DNA of 33,088 bases from JBGPHT01 sp041484525 (GCA_041484525.1 JBGPHT010000084.1:1-33088), one strand, 5' to 3'; shown: positions 26,530-33,088, counted from the first letter of the stretch. The notes: a model not told the origin generated them from the letters alone. Translations and numbers: made by a program.

Positions 26530-26938
26530 AGAGAAACTCATTCCTCGCCGGTCAACATTTTTCTAACTACGATTTGGCTGTAGTGAAGAAGCTCGGCTTT
26601 GGAAGCTCTTTAGAGAGGCGTTCAATGTCATCGGTTAGGCGCTCGGAGCGAAACCCGTGTTCAACGAACACAAGGATTTGGACCTCGAAGCATTTGGTTT
26701 AGTGGGTTAGCCAGGTCATTCGTTGGATACGACGAGAATGCTCGGAGCGAAGTGCAGCCCGCAGCGGAGAAGGGGACGGAGAATCTTCCTTCGCGAAAAG
26801 GCTGATTACGTGCTTAGCTGCCGAACACTATTTCGAGTCGGTTCAATCGCGGCTTCCTGAATTCAAAGATCACGTTCTGGAGAACACCACGCGACTTGTG
26901 TGTGGGTACGATTTTCGACTACGAAATGCGAACGTCCG
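26530..26938. other. Intergenic region with coding-like gene fragments
   Basis: No intact gene. Two pieces look protein-like. On the minus strand, 26698-26567 reads VQILVFVEHGFRSERL, then DDIERLSKELPKP, then a stop. On the plus strand, about 26790-26942 reads FAKRLITCLAAEHYF, then SRLPEFKDHVLEN, then a stop overlapping the next gene's end. A 12-base direct repeat, GCTCGGAGCGAA, occurs at 26641-26652 and 26740-26751. Base composition is lower in GC than the trp/aro block. I read this as remnants of transferred genes; no family is recognised. Confidence 0.35.
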
Positions 26939-28246
26939 CTAACCCATAGGCTTGCTCCGATGCAAGCTCACCTTCATGATTCCGATTCCGAGCTTTCGCT
27001 CATCTGCGGTTCCGAGCCATAGGGATGGCTGCCATAAATGCGGCACGCGAAACGAAACGTGTTTCCGGCCTAACGTCCCGGGCGGAATCGGGAATGCCCG
27101 GCAGTCCTGGCCGGCTTCGCGCCATTGCACCGATCCGATTTCGCGATCATCGATGAACACAGAGACGTGATAGCTCCCCGGAAATCCGTTCAAGACTTCG
27201 ACGGCGAGCATATTCTCATCGGGGTTAATCACGACCTCAAAGCGCGCTTCGCGCGCCGCCGTCCAGCGATGGGTTACCTCGGGCATGTGCCATTCAGGCG
27301 CAAGGGACGCGATCACCGGACGCTCTCCGAGCGCGTATACATTACCCGGCAGGACCCTGTTGAATTGATCCACAGTATGCTCGACTCCCGGAAACGGCGC
27401 GAGTCTCTCGATCGATCGGTCATCTATCGGAAACGGCAAAATCGACAGTATCATTCCCACGTTCCGCAGCAGGAAGTCCGAAACAAATCGCCAACCGGTG
27501 TCGAATTCTCGCACGATTGCGGACGTTCGATGGCGCTCTTCCCGTACGGCTATCTGGGAAATGCCCACCAGTATCCGATCATCGGAGATTGAGATTCCAC
27601 GCGGAAAACCGCCGGTGCGCAGCGCCCATCCATCGACGTCAACCAGCAGCCCCTCGCCGGAGCTGCATGTTGCCGGGGATTCGCCATGGAGAATAATATC
27701 GTGTGCCTGGTGTCCTAAGGAGGCAGACCGAACCAAGTCCCACGACGAGGCATCGTAATCAAGCAGGTGGCTCGGGCCGTTCTGATGGGCGAGGAGGCGA
27801 ATCCGGTTCCCGGTAGATTGCACTGTGTTGAAGTGATATGTGTCGCAGCCTCTCGCCGGTTCGCTCGGCATGGGATACCATCGCGTCCATTCACGCGTCT
27901 TCAGATCGCAGATCGCAACGGCGTCGTCGAACGAGCAGGTCACCCAAAGCCGGCCCTCGGCGCAGCCGATTCCATGAAGGTCTCTTAGATTGAAAGCAAG
28001 GGGCCTGAGTTCGTCAACCAAATCCAGCGTGGTTGAATTGAAGACGAGGATGCTGCCGGCCTCGCCGGCCCTGATCGAGGGGTCATGCGTGCCCTCAATC
28101 TGGTTACGGCAGCCCACATAAATAGCGTCTCCGTGTGCCGCCAGCCCGTAGTAAAGACCCTGGCCCGAGTGAACTTCATAGAAGCGGTCCGTGCCGTCAA
28201 AACCAACTAGAAAATTGGTAGTGGCGAACAGGTAGCCATTTCGCAT
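26939..28246 (-). CDS. Predicted beta-propeller protein of unknown function
   Basis: A 435-residue protein if started at ATG 28246 (MRNGYLFATTNFLVGFDG). The open frame extends to 28480, but the extra part lacks protein character and runs over the neighbouring divergent gene start. Repeating strand-turn patterns (GLYYGLAAHGDAIYVGC, GIGCAEGRLWVTCSFDDAVA, RGISISDDRILVGISQIAVR) suggest a six- or seven-bladed propeller as in DUF4915 or NHL/YVTN-like proteins. A C-terminal beta-sandwich-like part follows (LAVEVLNGFPGSYHVSVFID). No signal peptide is evident. Composition is lower in GC than the core genes, suggesting transfer. Such propellers often sit in glycan or polyketide clusters; nothing of that kind is adjacent. 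Confidence 0.65.
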   Translation of the reverse strand: MRNGYLFATTNFLVGFDGTDRFYEVHSGQGLYYGLAAHGDAIYVGCRNQIEGTHDPSIRAGEAGSILVFNSTTLDLVDELRPLAFNLRDLHGIGCAEGRLWVTCSFDDAVAICDLKTREWTRWYPMPSEPARGCDTYHFNTVQSTGNRIRLLAHQNGPSHLLDYDASSWDLVRSASLGHQAHDIILHGESPATCSSGEGLLVDVDGWALRTGGFPRGISISDDRILVGISQIAVREERHRTSAIVREFDTGWRFVSDFLLRNVGMILSILPFPIDDRSIERLAPFPGVEHTVDQFNRVLPGNVYALGERPVIASLAPEWHMPEVTHRWTAAREARFEVVINPDENMLAVEVLNGFPGSYHVSVFIDDREIGSVQWREAGQDCRAFPIPPGTLGRKHVSFRVPHLWQPSLWLGTADERKLGIGIMKVSLHRSKPMG

Positions 28247-28323
28247 GAGCAAAACTGTGATTTTAGCAGCGGTACCGCCCAGTACTCTACTAAGGTTAAC
28301 TCTTATACAAAGGCCAGCTATGT

Positions 28324-28647
28324 GTGTTTGAGTATATTCATAGGAAAGCCGTCCGACGAAATTTGCCTCTTGCAGCCCCACTGCTAGTAGCTGCCGCAAT
28401 GAATTGTTCTGCCCAAGCGACCCGAACGTGGGTGTCGGGAGTGGGCGATGATGCCAATCCCTGCAGCCGTACCGCACCATGCAAGACTTTCGCGGGCGCC
28501 ATCAGCAAGACAGCCGCAGGCGGCGAGATCAACGCGATCGATTCAGGCGGCTTCGGAGCCGTAACGATTACAAAGAGCATCCGCATCGACGGTTCACCGC
28601 AACTCATCATCAACGAGTTTCGTCCGCCCCGGCCGGGGGCGCGATAG
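28324..28647 (+). pseudogene. Truncated secreted protein (beta-helix-type N-terminus)
   Basis: A 107-residue frame from GTG 28324 with a signal peptide (LPLAAPLLVAAAMNCSAQA) and a mature start RTWVSGVGDDANPCSRTAPC. It continues KTFAGAISKTAAGGEINAID and GGFGAVTITKSIRIDG. This is the well-known N-terminus of secreted right-handed beta-helix proteins, which normally run several hundred residues more. Here it breaks off after RIDGSPQLIINEFR into a Pro/Arg-rich tail and stops. IINEFR resembles the start of lamin-tail-like repeats, so a fusion scar is possible. A duplicated 11-base motif follows the stop. Confidence 0.6.
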
Positions 28648-28648
28648 G

Positions 28649-28670
28649 CGCCTGGTACCCGCCTGGTACC
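28649..28670. repeat. Tandem duplication of an 11-base unit
   Basis: CGCCTGGTACC occurs twice back to back, directly after the stop of the truncated beta-helix gene and before a C-rich tract. It may be a scar of the event that truncated that gene. Confidence 0.7.
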
Positions 28671-28721
28671 GGGCCCCCCGACTTTTCTGAAAGGAATCGC
28701 ATCACCGCGACAGGAGTCGGT

Positions 28722-29429
28722 ATGAAAACCATTCTCGTCTGCGCTGCTCTGCTGACTGCGGGTTGCCTTCACGCCCAAGAAAATCTGACCGTTACCGGCG
28801 ATGCCGAAATCAAGGTAGTACCCGACCAGGTGGTGATGTCCCTGGGGGTCGAGGTCCACTCGAAAGTGCTGGCCGAAGCCCGCCACGGAAACGACGATCG
28901 TGTACGGAAGGTCATCGCCGCCGTTACCGGACTGGGCGTGGACCGCCAGGACGTCCAGACCGACTTCATCCAGTTAGGCGTGGTGCAGGACAACGACGGC
29001 ATCACGCCGAAGTATTACTACACGCGCAAGTCGATTGTGATCACGCTACGCGACATCGACCGGATGGAAGAAGTGCTGGCGGCCGCTGTGGACGCCGGCG
29101 CCACCCACATCCACGACGTCGAATTCGAAACCACCACGCTGCGCAAACATCGCGACGCGGCGCGCGCCCTGGCCGTCAAGGCGGCCATGGAGAAAGCTCG
29201 CGATCTGGCCGCCGCGGCGGGACACACGATCGTGGAGAAGCCCACCGGCATCAGCGCCGCCAGTTACGGCGGGCGCTCCTGGTATGGCAGCGGATGGGGC
29301 GGTTCCCACATGACGATGGCGCAGAACGTGGTGCAGGAGGCTGGATTCGGGTCGTCCGGTTCGGGCACGATTGCGCTCGGCCGGATCTCCGTCACGGCTT
29401 CTGTGACGATGACGTTCCGCCTGCAGTAG
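28722..29429 (+). CDS. SIMPL domain (DUF541) periplasmic or lipid-anchored protein
   Basis: A 235-residue DUF541/SIMPL protein. AGGAG stands five bases before ATG 28722. The N-terminal signal segment is ILVCAALLTAGCLHAQ; the LTAGC lipobox-like sequence makes a lipoprotein possible. The domain shows NLTVTGDAEIKVVPDQVVMS, YYYTRKSIVITLRDIDRMEE, AVDAGATHIHDVEFET and RALAVKAAMEKARDLAAAAG, the usual order. A Gly/Ser-rich stretch lies near the C-terminus before the last strand (SVTASVTMTFRLQ). Relatives form oligomers (BP26) or bind interleukin-1-receptor kinases in hosts; bacterial role is mostly unknown. Confidence 0.92.
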   Translation: MKTILVCAALLTAGCLHAQENLTVTGDAEIKVVPDQVVMSLGVEVHSKVLAEARHGNDDRVRKVIAAVTGLGVDRQDVQTDFIQLGVVQDNDGITPKYYYTRKSIVITLRDIDRMEEVLAAAVDAGATHIHDVEFETTTLRKHRDAARALAVKAAMEKARDLAAAAGHTIVEKPTGISAASYGGRSWYGSGWGGSHMTMAQNVVQEAGFGSSGSGTIALGRISVTASVTMTFRLQ

Positions 29430-29590
29430 ACGCGCGGCGCTGCGTGGTTTGCGTCACTGTTTTTTGAGCGGTATCCTGCACGGCCGGTTTCCGCGAGGCG
29501 TTTTAGGATACACTACCCTTGAGGCTACTCTGGTAGCCATTCAGCCGGCGGACGGATAGCGCCTGCCGGCGACCCTCGGCCTTCCAGGCC

Positions 29591-29611
29591 AGCGGACCTG
29601 ACCGGTCCGCT
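29591..29611. other. Hairpin between the SIMPL and NYN genes
   Basis: Perfect 8-base arms AGCGGACC and GGTCCGCT enclose TGACC. The hairpin lies 33 bases before the NYN gene start in a 215-base gap, with no T-run, so it could be a leader structure or an operator as easily as a terminator. The rest of the gap (29430-29644) shows no gene; AAGGA lies eight bases before the NYN start. Confidence 0.5.
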
Positions 29612-29644
29612 ACTCCCCGATGGCCGGATTTAAGGATTTTCAAG

Positions 29645-30955
29645 ATGGAACAGAAACTGAAAATCGCCGTGTTTATCGATTTTGACAATATCGAGATCGG
29701 CGTTAAATCCACACTGCACCGCGAATTCGACGTGGCTGCCGTGCTGGATGCGCTCAAAGAACGCGGCGAAATTGTCACCAAGTTCGCTTACGCGAACTGG
29801 GGAAGGCAGGAGTCTGCCACGCGCGCTCTTTCGGAGCACGCCGTGCAGATGGTCCAGCGCGACCCTTCGCCGCGCGGCGACAAGAACGGCGCCGACATCA
29901 ACCTGGCTCTCGATGCTCTCGAGATGGCCTTCACTCACGACCACATCAACGCCTTCGCCATCGTAAGCGGAGACAGCGACTTCATCGCGCTGGTCAACAA
30001 ACTGAAACAGTATGATAAGCGGATCTTCGTGGTGGGCGGCCGCGCCTTCACGAGCACGATTCTGCAGCGGAATTGCCACGAGTTCGTCGCCTACGAATCG
30101 ATGATCGACGATCGGCCTCCGCGAGCCCCGAGCATTAGCAGCAGCAGCGGCGGGCACGCGCCGCTGCCGCGCGACGATAAGCAGCAGCCGCCATCGCAGT
30201 CGCAGCAGCACAAACCGCACAAGCGTCAGGCTCTCGACTTGGCGCAGGCCATGCCGCTGGTCGAGCGCGCCCTCGGGGTGCTCGAACGCCGCGAGGTGAG
30301 GCCGCAGCTCGGGTTGCTGAAATCCACCATGCTGCAGCTTGATTCCACTTTCAACGAAAAGGCGTATGGCGCCAGCTCGTTCACGGACTTCGTGGAGAAG
30401 TTACAGAAGGTGGACTACGTCGAGGTCACCGGCGGCGAAGGCCGCTACATGATCCGCATGAAGGGCGCGGCGCCGGAGAAGCCGGGCGCCAAACCGGAAC
30501 AGGCGATTCCGCTGCTGCGCGACGTGCTCGAAACGCATCGTTTCGAAGTGGACAATGGCGCGGTGGTGGACGAGCTGGCGGATTGGGTGCGGCAGGAGCA
30601 GCCCAACTTCGACTGGCGCCAGTACGGTTTCCAGGAGTTCAGCGAGTTGCTGAATTTTGCGCAGGATAAAGGCCTGGTTCGGGTGCAGGCGGATGAGGAG
30701 CGCGGGCTGACCGTGTTCCTCGGCACCGAATTTCATCCGCCCGCTCCGCCACCCGAGCCCGAGGTGGAAATCGCGATTGAAGAGGAAGAGGACGAGCCGC
30801 AGCCGATTGTGCCTGGACAGCCTACCGCGACCGGCGAGATTCCGGAACCCGCGCCGCCGCCCAAGGTGCAGCGGCGTCCGCGCGCGCGTAAGCCAACGGG
30901 CGATGGCAGCGGCGGTCCGAAGAAACGCACATCGCGTCCGCGCAAGAAGCCGTAA
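29645..30955 (+). CDS. NYN-domain ribonuclease-like protein with two OST-HTH/LOTUS domains
   Basis: A 436-residue protein. Residues 1-160 form a NYN (LabA/DUF88) PIN-like nuclease domain with acidic residues in place: D12 and D14 in VFIDFDNIEIG, D84 in GADINLALDALEMA, and D110 and D112 in VSGDSDFIALV. A Ser/Gln-rich linker follows. Two OST-HTH (LOTUS) winged-helix domains come next, near 208-275 (QLGLLKSTMLQLDSTFNE, DFVEKLQKVDYVEV) and 290-360 (DELADWVRQEQPNFDWRQYG, ELLNFAQDKGLVRV). The end is acidic, then Pro/Arg/Lys-rich. LOTUS domains bind RNA (including G-quadruplexes) or helicases. The full catalytic set suggests an active RNase. Targets are unknown. Confidence 0.9.
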   Translation: MEQKLKIAVFIDFDNIEIGVKSTLHREFDVAAVLDALKERGEIVTKFAYANWGRQESATRALSEHAVQMVQRDPSPRGDKNGADINLALDALEMAFTHDHINAFAIVSGDSDFIALVNKLKQYDKRIFVVGGRAFTSTILQRNCHEFVAYESMIDDRPPRAPSISSSSGGHAPLPRDDKQQPPSQSQQHKPHKRQALDLAQAMPLVERALGVLERREVRPQLGLLKSTMLQLDSTFNEKAYGASSFTDFVEKLQKVDYVEVTGGEGRYMIRMKGAAPEKPGAKPEQAIPLLRDVLETHRFEVDNGAVVDELADWVRQEQPNFDWRQYGFQEFSELLNFAQDKGLVRVQADEERGLTVFLGTEFHPPAPPPEPEVEIAIEEEEDEPQPIVPGQPTATGEIPEPAPPPKVQRRPRARKPTGDGSGGPKKRTSRPRKKP

Positions 30956-31025
30956 GTGTGCGCAGCGGCCTGCCCCGCGAACTTGGGCGTTTTGGTAGTG
31001 GGGTCCGGTTGTGTGCTTTTCCTGG

Positions 31026-31052
31026 TGGCGGCCCGCACTCGCGAGGCCGCCA
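31026..31052. terminator. Hairpin between convergent genes, possible bidirectional terminator
   Basis: Arms TGGCGGCC (31026-31033) and GGCCGCCA (31045-31052) enclose 11 bases. The hairpin is the main feature of the ~110-base gap between the NYN gene stop and the stop of the minus-strand third gene of the HigBA operon. There is no T-run, so intrinsic termination is only suggested by position and stem strength. Confidence 0.45.
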
Positions 31053-31064
31053 GACCTTGCGGAA

Positions 31065-31712
31065 TCAGTCGTCCCCAGACATGATCTGTTCAAATCTCTG
31101 AAGCAATTCGAGATGGCAGGAAGTTGTAGCCCACGCATTCGCGATGTAGTGGTTGTCCTCAAGAGGCACGTTGCCAGCCCGACGCTCGATATAGAAGGCT
31201 GCGGGAACGACCTGAGAACCAAACTGTAGACCGATGACCCCTATCGGCTTCGTGGCGATCATGGTAGTTGTGAGCGCCGCCGTGAACTGCTCAAACTTGG
31301 CAGTAAGCACATCCAGCTTTGGATTCATGCTCACGATCAATTCGCTGCGATGGATGCGCTTTTTCACAAGATTCGGCGGGTACTTAATGGCAAATTGGTC
31401 CGCGCACCAAACTAGAACGTCATGGAGAAACCCATCAGCCGCTTCAGTAGAGTGCCGCGTGTTAACCACCAGTCCATCGTTGTGGAGTTCAAAATCAACG
31501 GCGATGCTACTCGTCTCGAAGGTGAACTTTCCATGCTTAAAATACACGCTACCGCCGGAGTGGATGTCTTCAGGTTTCGGTAGTGTGGCAAACTGATAAC
31601 GTTTACCGAACGCTGCGTACAAGTCCGGATAGGTCGCGACGCCGCGAGGATTAAGTTCCTGCGTGTCGAAAAGCCAAACCGCTCTCGCCAATATAACCTT
31701 GACGGTTTCCAT
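31065..31712 (-). CDS. Unknown protein, third gene of the HigB-HigA operon
   Basis: A 215-residue protein I cannot assign. AGGATCAAAATG gives a good ribosome site for ATG 31712, and its start overlaps the annotated antitoxin frame by 62 bases. The chain is mixed alpha/beta, with no signal peptide or membrane helix. Visible segments are SGGSVYFKHGKFTFETSSI, VDFELHNDGLVVNTRHSTE, GFLHDVLVWCADQF, RSELIVSMNPKLDVLTAKFE and FYIERRAGNVPLEDNHYIA, ending HLELLQRFEQIMS. Known toxin-antitoxin-chaperone operons carry a SecB-like third gene, but this is not clearly SecB-like and is longer. It may be a chaperone, a second antitoxin or the effector's partner. Composition is lower in GC than the core genes. 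Confidence 0.75.
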   Translation of the reverse strand: METVKVILARAVWLFDTQELNPRGVATYPDLYAAFGKRYQFATLPKPEDIHSGGSVYFKHGKFTFETSSIAVDFELHNDGLVVNTRHSTEAADGFLHDVLVWCADQFAIKYPPNLVKKRIHRSELIVSMNPKLDVLTAKFEQFTAALTTTMIATKPIGVIGLQFGSQVVPAAFYIERRAGNVPLEDNHYIANAWATTSCHLELLQRFEQIMSGDD

Positions 31713-32241
31713 TTTGATCCTGTCTGGCTAGTGCTTCCGCCCCAGCCATTGGTTTTCTCGGAGGATTCGTTTGCCCGGAGCACTTGCGTTCAAATCCTGG
31801 TATGCCAGCCGACGCCGAAGCAGGCTCTGTCTCTACCTCTGGTACCAAGCGGCCTGCAATGTTCTGGGCTTTGCCGATTGCATCTGCGTCCACACAGCCG
31901 ATTTCTTCCGCGAAACTTGGGACCGCAAACGTCTCCGGATTAAAGTTCTTAGACCAATCTAAGAACTCGCTAAACGGGGCAAATTTGACTATCAGGGCAA
32001 CATCGAATGCTTCGGCCAATCGCTGAAGCGTGTCGAGGGTAAAATGCGCGCCGCCGGGTCTTTCCATCAATGGAAATCGTGACTGCTTCATTCCCGTGCG
32101 TTTTTCCATCTCCGGTTGTGACCATCCCCGTTGCTTGCGTAGTGCCTTAAGTTGCAGGGGTAGATCAACTTCAATTTGGGCAGCTATTAGTCCGTGGCGA
32201 TATTCCTGGTCTCGAATCTCCGCCGATTGATCTAGGCTCAT
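31651..32241 (-). CDS. higA: HigA-type XRE antitoxin with long C-terminal extension
   Basis: The N-terminal half is a helix-turn-helix antitoxin. It has an upstream helix (IRDQEYRHGLIAAQIEVDLP), then the XRE domain: LKALRKQRGWSQPEMEKRTG, SRFPLMERPGGAHFTLDTLQ, and LAEAFDVALIVKFAPFSEFL. The latter part to ~VPSFAEEIG is normal for the family. After that, the annotated frame (to 31651) becomes Gln/Asn/Gly-rich and atypical. A +1 frame near 31800-31840 reads LAYQDLNASAPGKRIL, then ENQWLGRKH, and stops at 31728, 15 bases before the third gene. This suggests an indel in the antitoxin tail, or chance. The start overlaps the toxin gene by 71 bases. Confidence 0.88.
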   Translation of the reverse strand: MSLDQSAEIRDQEYRHGLIAAQIEVDLPLQLKALRKQRGWSQPEMEKRTGMKQSRFPLMERPGGAHFTLDTLQRLAEAFDVALIVKFAPFSEFLDWSKNFNPETFAVPSFAEEIGCVDADAIGKAQNIAGRLVPEVETEPASASAGIPGFERKCSGQTNPPRKPMAGAEALARQDQNGNRQGYIGESGLAFRHAGT

Positions 32242-32629
32242 ACTTTACTATTCTCCCTTCACCTTGCAGAATCTTTCGTCTGCGGTCCCTCATGGTTTGG
32301 AAGGCATCTGCCGGATCGTAAATCCGTCCTTTGTGGGTGCAGCCTATGAGCATCACGAACAAGGATAGGCCCCCGAAATAGCCAAATATGCGATGCTCTA
32401 CCTTCTCGGCAGTCCAACGCAACTCCCGGTAGATCGCCTCTCCCTCCTTGCGCCGCATCTGGATCGGATCGCATATCCCCGGTGGCCATGACTTCATCTT
32501 GGCAATTCGATCTAGGAAGACATCGAACACCGCCCGACGGCGCGGAGTGAGGTGCTTTCGCCAGTCGGAGATCGACTCCCTGCCGCTGGAAGATTGGAAC
32601 TGCTCGAAGCTCCAGACCCACGATGTCAT
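32171..32629 (-). CDS. higB: HigB/RelE-type toxin
   Basis: A 152-residue protein whose first ~125 residues match HigB/RelE-superfamily (phage Gp49-like) toxins, ribosome-dependent mRNA interferases. Visible features are WSFEQFQSSSGRESISDW, KEGEAIYRELRWTAEKVEHR, GYFGGLSLFVMLIGCTHKG and IYDPADAFQTMRDRRRKIL. The family usually ends just after this. The last ~25 residues (from EPRSIGG) overlap the start of higA and may be a tail with no role. Toxin-first order with overlapping antitoxin is the usual HigBA arrangement. The promoter lies in the AT-rich stretch just upstream. Confidence 0.87.
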   Translation of the reverse strand: MTSWVWSFEQFQSSSGRESISDWRKHLTPRRRAVFDVFLDRIAKMKSWPPGICDPIQMRRKEGEAIYRELRWTAEKVEHRIFGYFGGLSLFVMLIGCTHKGRIYDPADAFQTMRDRRRKILQGEGRIVKYEPRSIGGDSRPGISPRTNSCPN

Positions 32630-32688
32630 CTATCACAAAAATATTATAGCCAGCGAGCATTCTTGGTGTGCTTCCTTATAACTTTTTT

Positions 32689-32717
32689 ATTATACTATCT
32701 AGGTGGTTACATTTAAA
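32689..32717 (-). promoter_or_regulatory. Probable promoter of the higBA operon
   Basis: On the minus strand TTTAAA (32717-32712) is followed after 17 bases by a perfect TATAAT (32694-32689), about 60 bases before the toxin start. A second TATAAT (32648-32643) lies close to the start codon with no clear -35 box. The surrounding 70 bases are strongly AT-rich compared with the rest of the window. HigA operator sites would be expected here. Confidence 0.55.
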
Positions 32718-32723
32718 GCAAAA

Positions 32724-32757
32724 GGCCAGCAATCCCGCTAAACTGGAACTGCTGGCC
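32724..32757. terminator. Hairpin between the higBA promoter and the tRNA gene
   Basis: Perfect 8-base arms GGCCAGCA (32724-32731) and TGCTGGCC (32750-32757) are flanked by AAA on the left and CTTT on the right. It could stop transcription arriving from either side, or isolate the tRNA from the toxin operon. Confidence 0.45.
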
Positions 32758-32772
32758 CTTTGTGACCTACGT

Positions 32773-32866
32773 GGCGGGTTGGCAGAGCGGTCGAACGCAA
32801 TGGCTGTAAACCGACAAACGGTGCTCGTACCACCGTTCAGGGGTTCGAATCCCTTACCCGCCGCCA
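32773..32866 (+). tRNA. tRNA-Tyr (GTA), atypical
   Basis: Acceptor arms GGCGGGT (32773-32779) and ACCCGCC (32856-32862) pair fully. G63-type discriminator is followed by an encoded CCA (32864-32866). The T-arm AGGGG-TTCGAAT-CCCTT is standard. The anticodon loop CTGTAAA gives GTA, for tyrosine. Oddities: the long arm (AACGGTG/CACCGTT, about 23 bases in total) is longer than usual for tRNA-Tyr; the anticodon stem AATGG/CCGAC pairs well at only three positions; and the D-stem is weak. Either a base is lost near 32800, or this is a divergent or decaying copy. Confidence 0.82.
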
Positions 32867-32877
32867 GAACAATAACA

Positions 32878-32907
32878 CCCCGGCAGAAGCGCTAACTTCC
32901 ACCGGGG
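32878..32907. terminator. Hairpin after the tRNA gene
   Basis: CCCCGG-CA-GAAG-CGCTAA-CTTC-CA-CCGGGG forms a stem of six plus four pairs with a symmetric CA/CA internal loop, 11 bases after the tRNA. There is no T-run. It is a likely tRNA processing or termination structure. Confidence 0.5.
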
Positions 32908-33088
32908 CAAGAACCGCACAGCCGAAGCCATACGGGTCCCTCAACCGGGGTAAGCGTCAGACCAACCACGGGATTGATTGGAACGGAGCCGTGTGTTATC
33001 GGTTCCGTGCGGCCCAGGCAGCGGGAGTAAGGTCTGCTAGCTTTTGGATGCTAACATCGGCCAAGCCGGGCAGAACGGCAGCCAAGTA
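32908..33088 (+). other. Unassigned end of window with an open frame
   Basis: A plus-strand frame stays open from about 32868 to the window end (reading GIDWNGAVCYRFRAAQAAG, then SASFWMLTSA), with no start codon at its upstream end. The minus strand also reads a plausible short C-terminus from the window edge (AAVLPGLADVSIQKLADL) to a stop at about 33000. Neither matches a family I recognise, so no gene is called. Confidence 0.25.

Noticed and set aside
32668..32895. 75-residue frame overlapping the tRNA gene
   Set aside because: Most of it is the tRNA sequence; no family match or ribosome site.
1..33088. CRISPR array or intact insertion sequence
   Set aside because: No regularly spaced repeats and no transposase gene were seen on either strand.

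Overview
This window looks like chromosomal DNA from an Acidobacteriota member, most likely near Solibacter/Bryobacter. That is inference. The basis is the high-GC coding style, an Oar-like TonB-dependent receptor with an N-terminal carboxypeptidase-regulatory domain, a Ku/LigD pair, and many small family proteins typical of large soil genomes. There is no rRNA, no CRISPR array and no intact insertion sequence.

Layout. 1-1927 is a cluster of accessory remnants: a frameshifted Mrr-type restriction endonuclease, a DUF433 antitoxin with a wrecked DUF5615 toxin, and a VapB-like antitoxin with a frameshifted PIN toxin. 1945-5474 holds glcF and glcE (no glcD in the window), a holin-like membrane protein and a DUF72 protein. 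5947-7137 is a lower-GC SEC-C protein whose C-terminal region carries an RX4H motif like HEPN ribonucleases. 7382-10234 holds an aldo/keto reductase, an unusual HhH-GPD DNA glycosylase relative and a DAO-type flavin oxidoreductase, followed by a REPIN-like inverted repeat. 10361-13941 is a non-homologous end-joining module: ku, divergent from ligD. LigD is split at a run of nine A's into a phosphoesterase part and a ligase-polymerase part. 13948-19778 holds a secreted protein, a TonB-dependent receptor split by a one-base frameshift, an acetyl-CoA-synthetase-like enzyme and an antisense-overlapping DoxX protein. 19872-26529 is a compact co-directional block: a DUF58 protein, then trpC-trpF-trpB-trpA-chorismate mutase-aroF-tyrA, with four consecutive ATGA stop/start overlaps. 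26530-28670 is a lower-GC region of fragments around a predicted beta-propeller protein and a truncated secreted protein. 28722-30955 holds a SIMPL-domain protein and an NYN-LOTUS putative RNA-binding nuclease. 31065-32629 (minus strand) is a three-gene HigB-HigA-plus-unknown operon beside an atypical tRNA-Tyr.

The trp/aro block makes DAHP, carries chorismate to prephenate and on to the tyrosine branch, and performs the last four steps of tryptophan synthesis. trpE, trpG and trpD must lie elsewhere. Ku and LigD would act together at double-strand breaks.

The most interesting items are the HigBA-linked third gene, the SEC-C/HEPN protein and the A9 junction in ligD. A caution applies across the window: at least five genes are interrupted by one- or two-base frame changes, several in short repeats or homopolymers. 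This could be real decay, programmed slippage, or assembly error, and read-level checks should come first.
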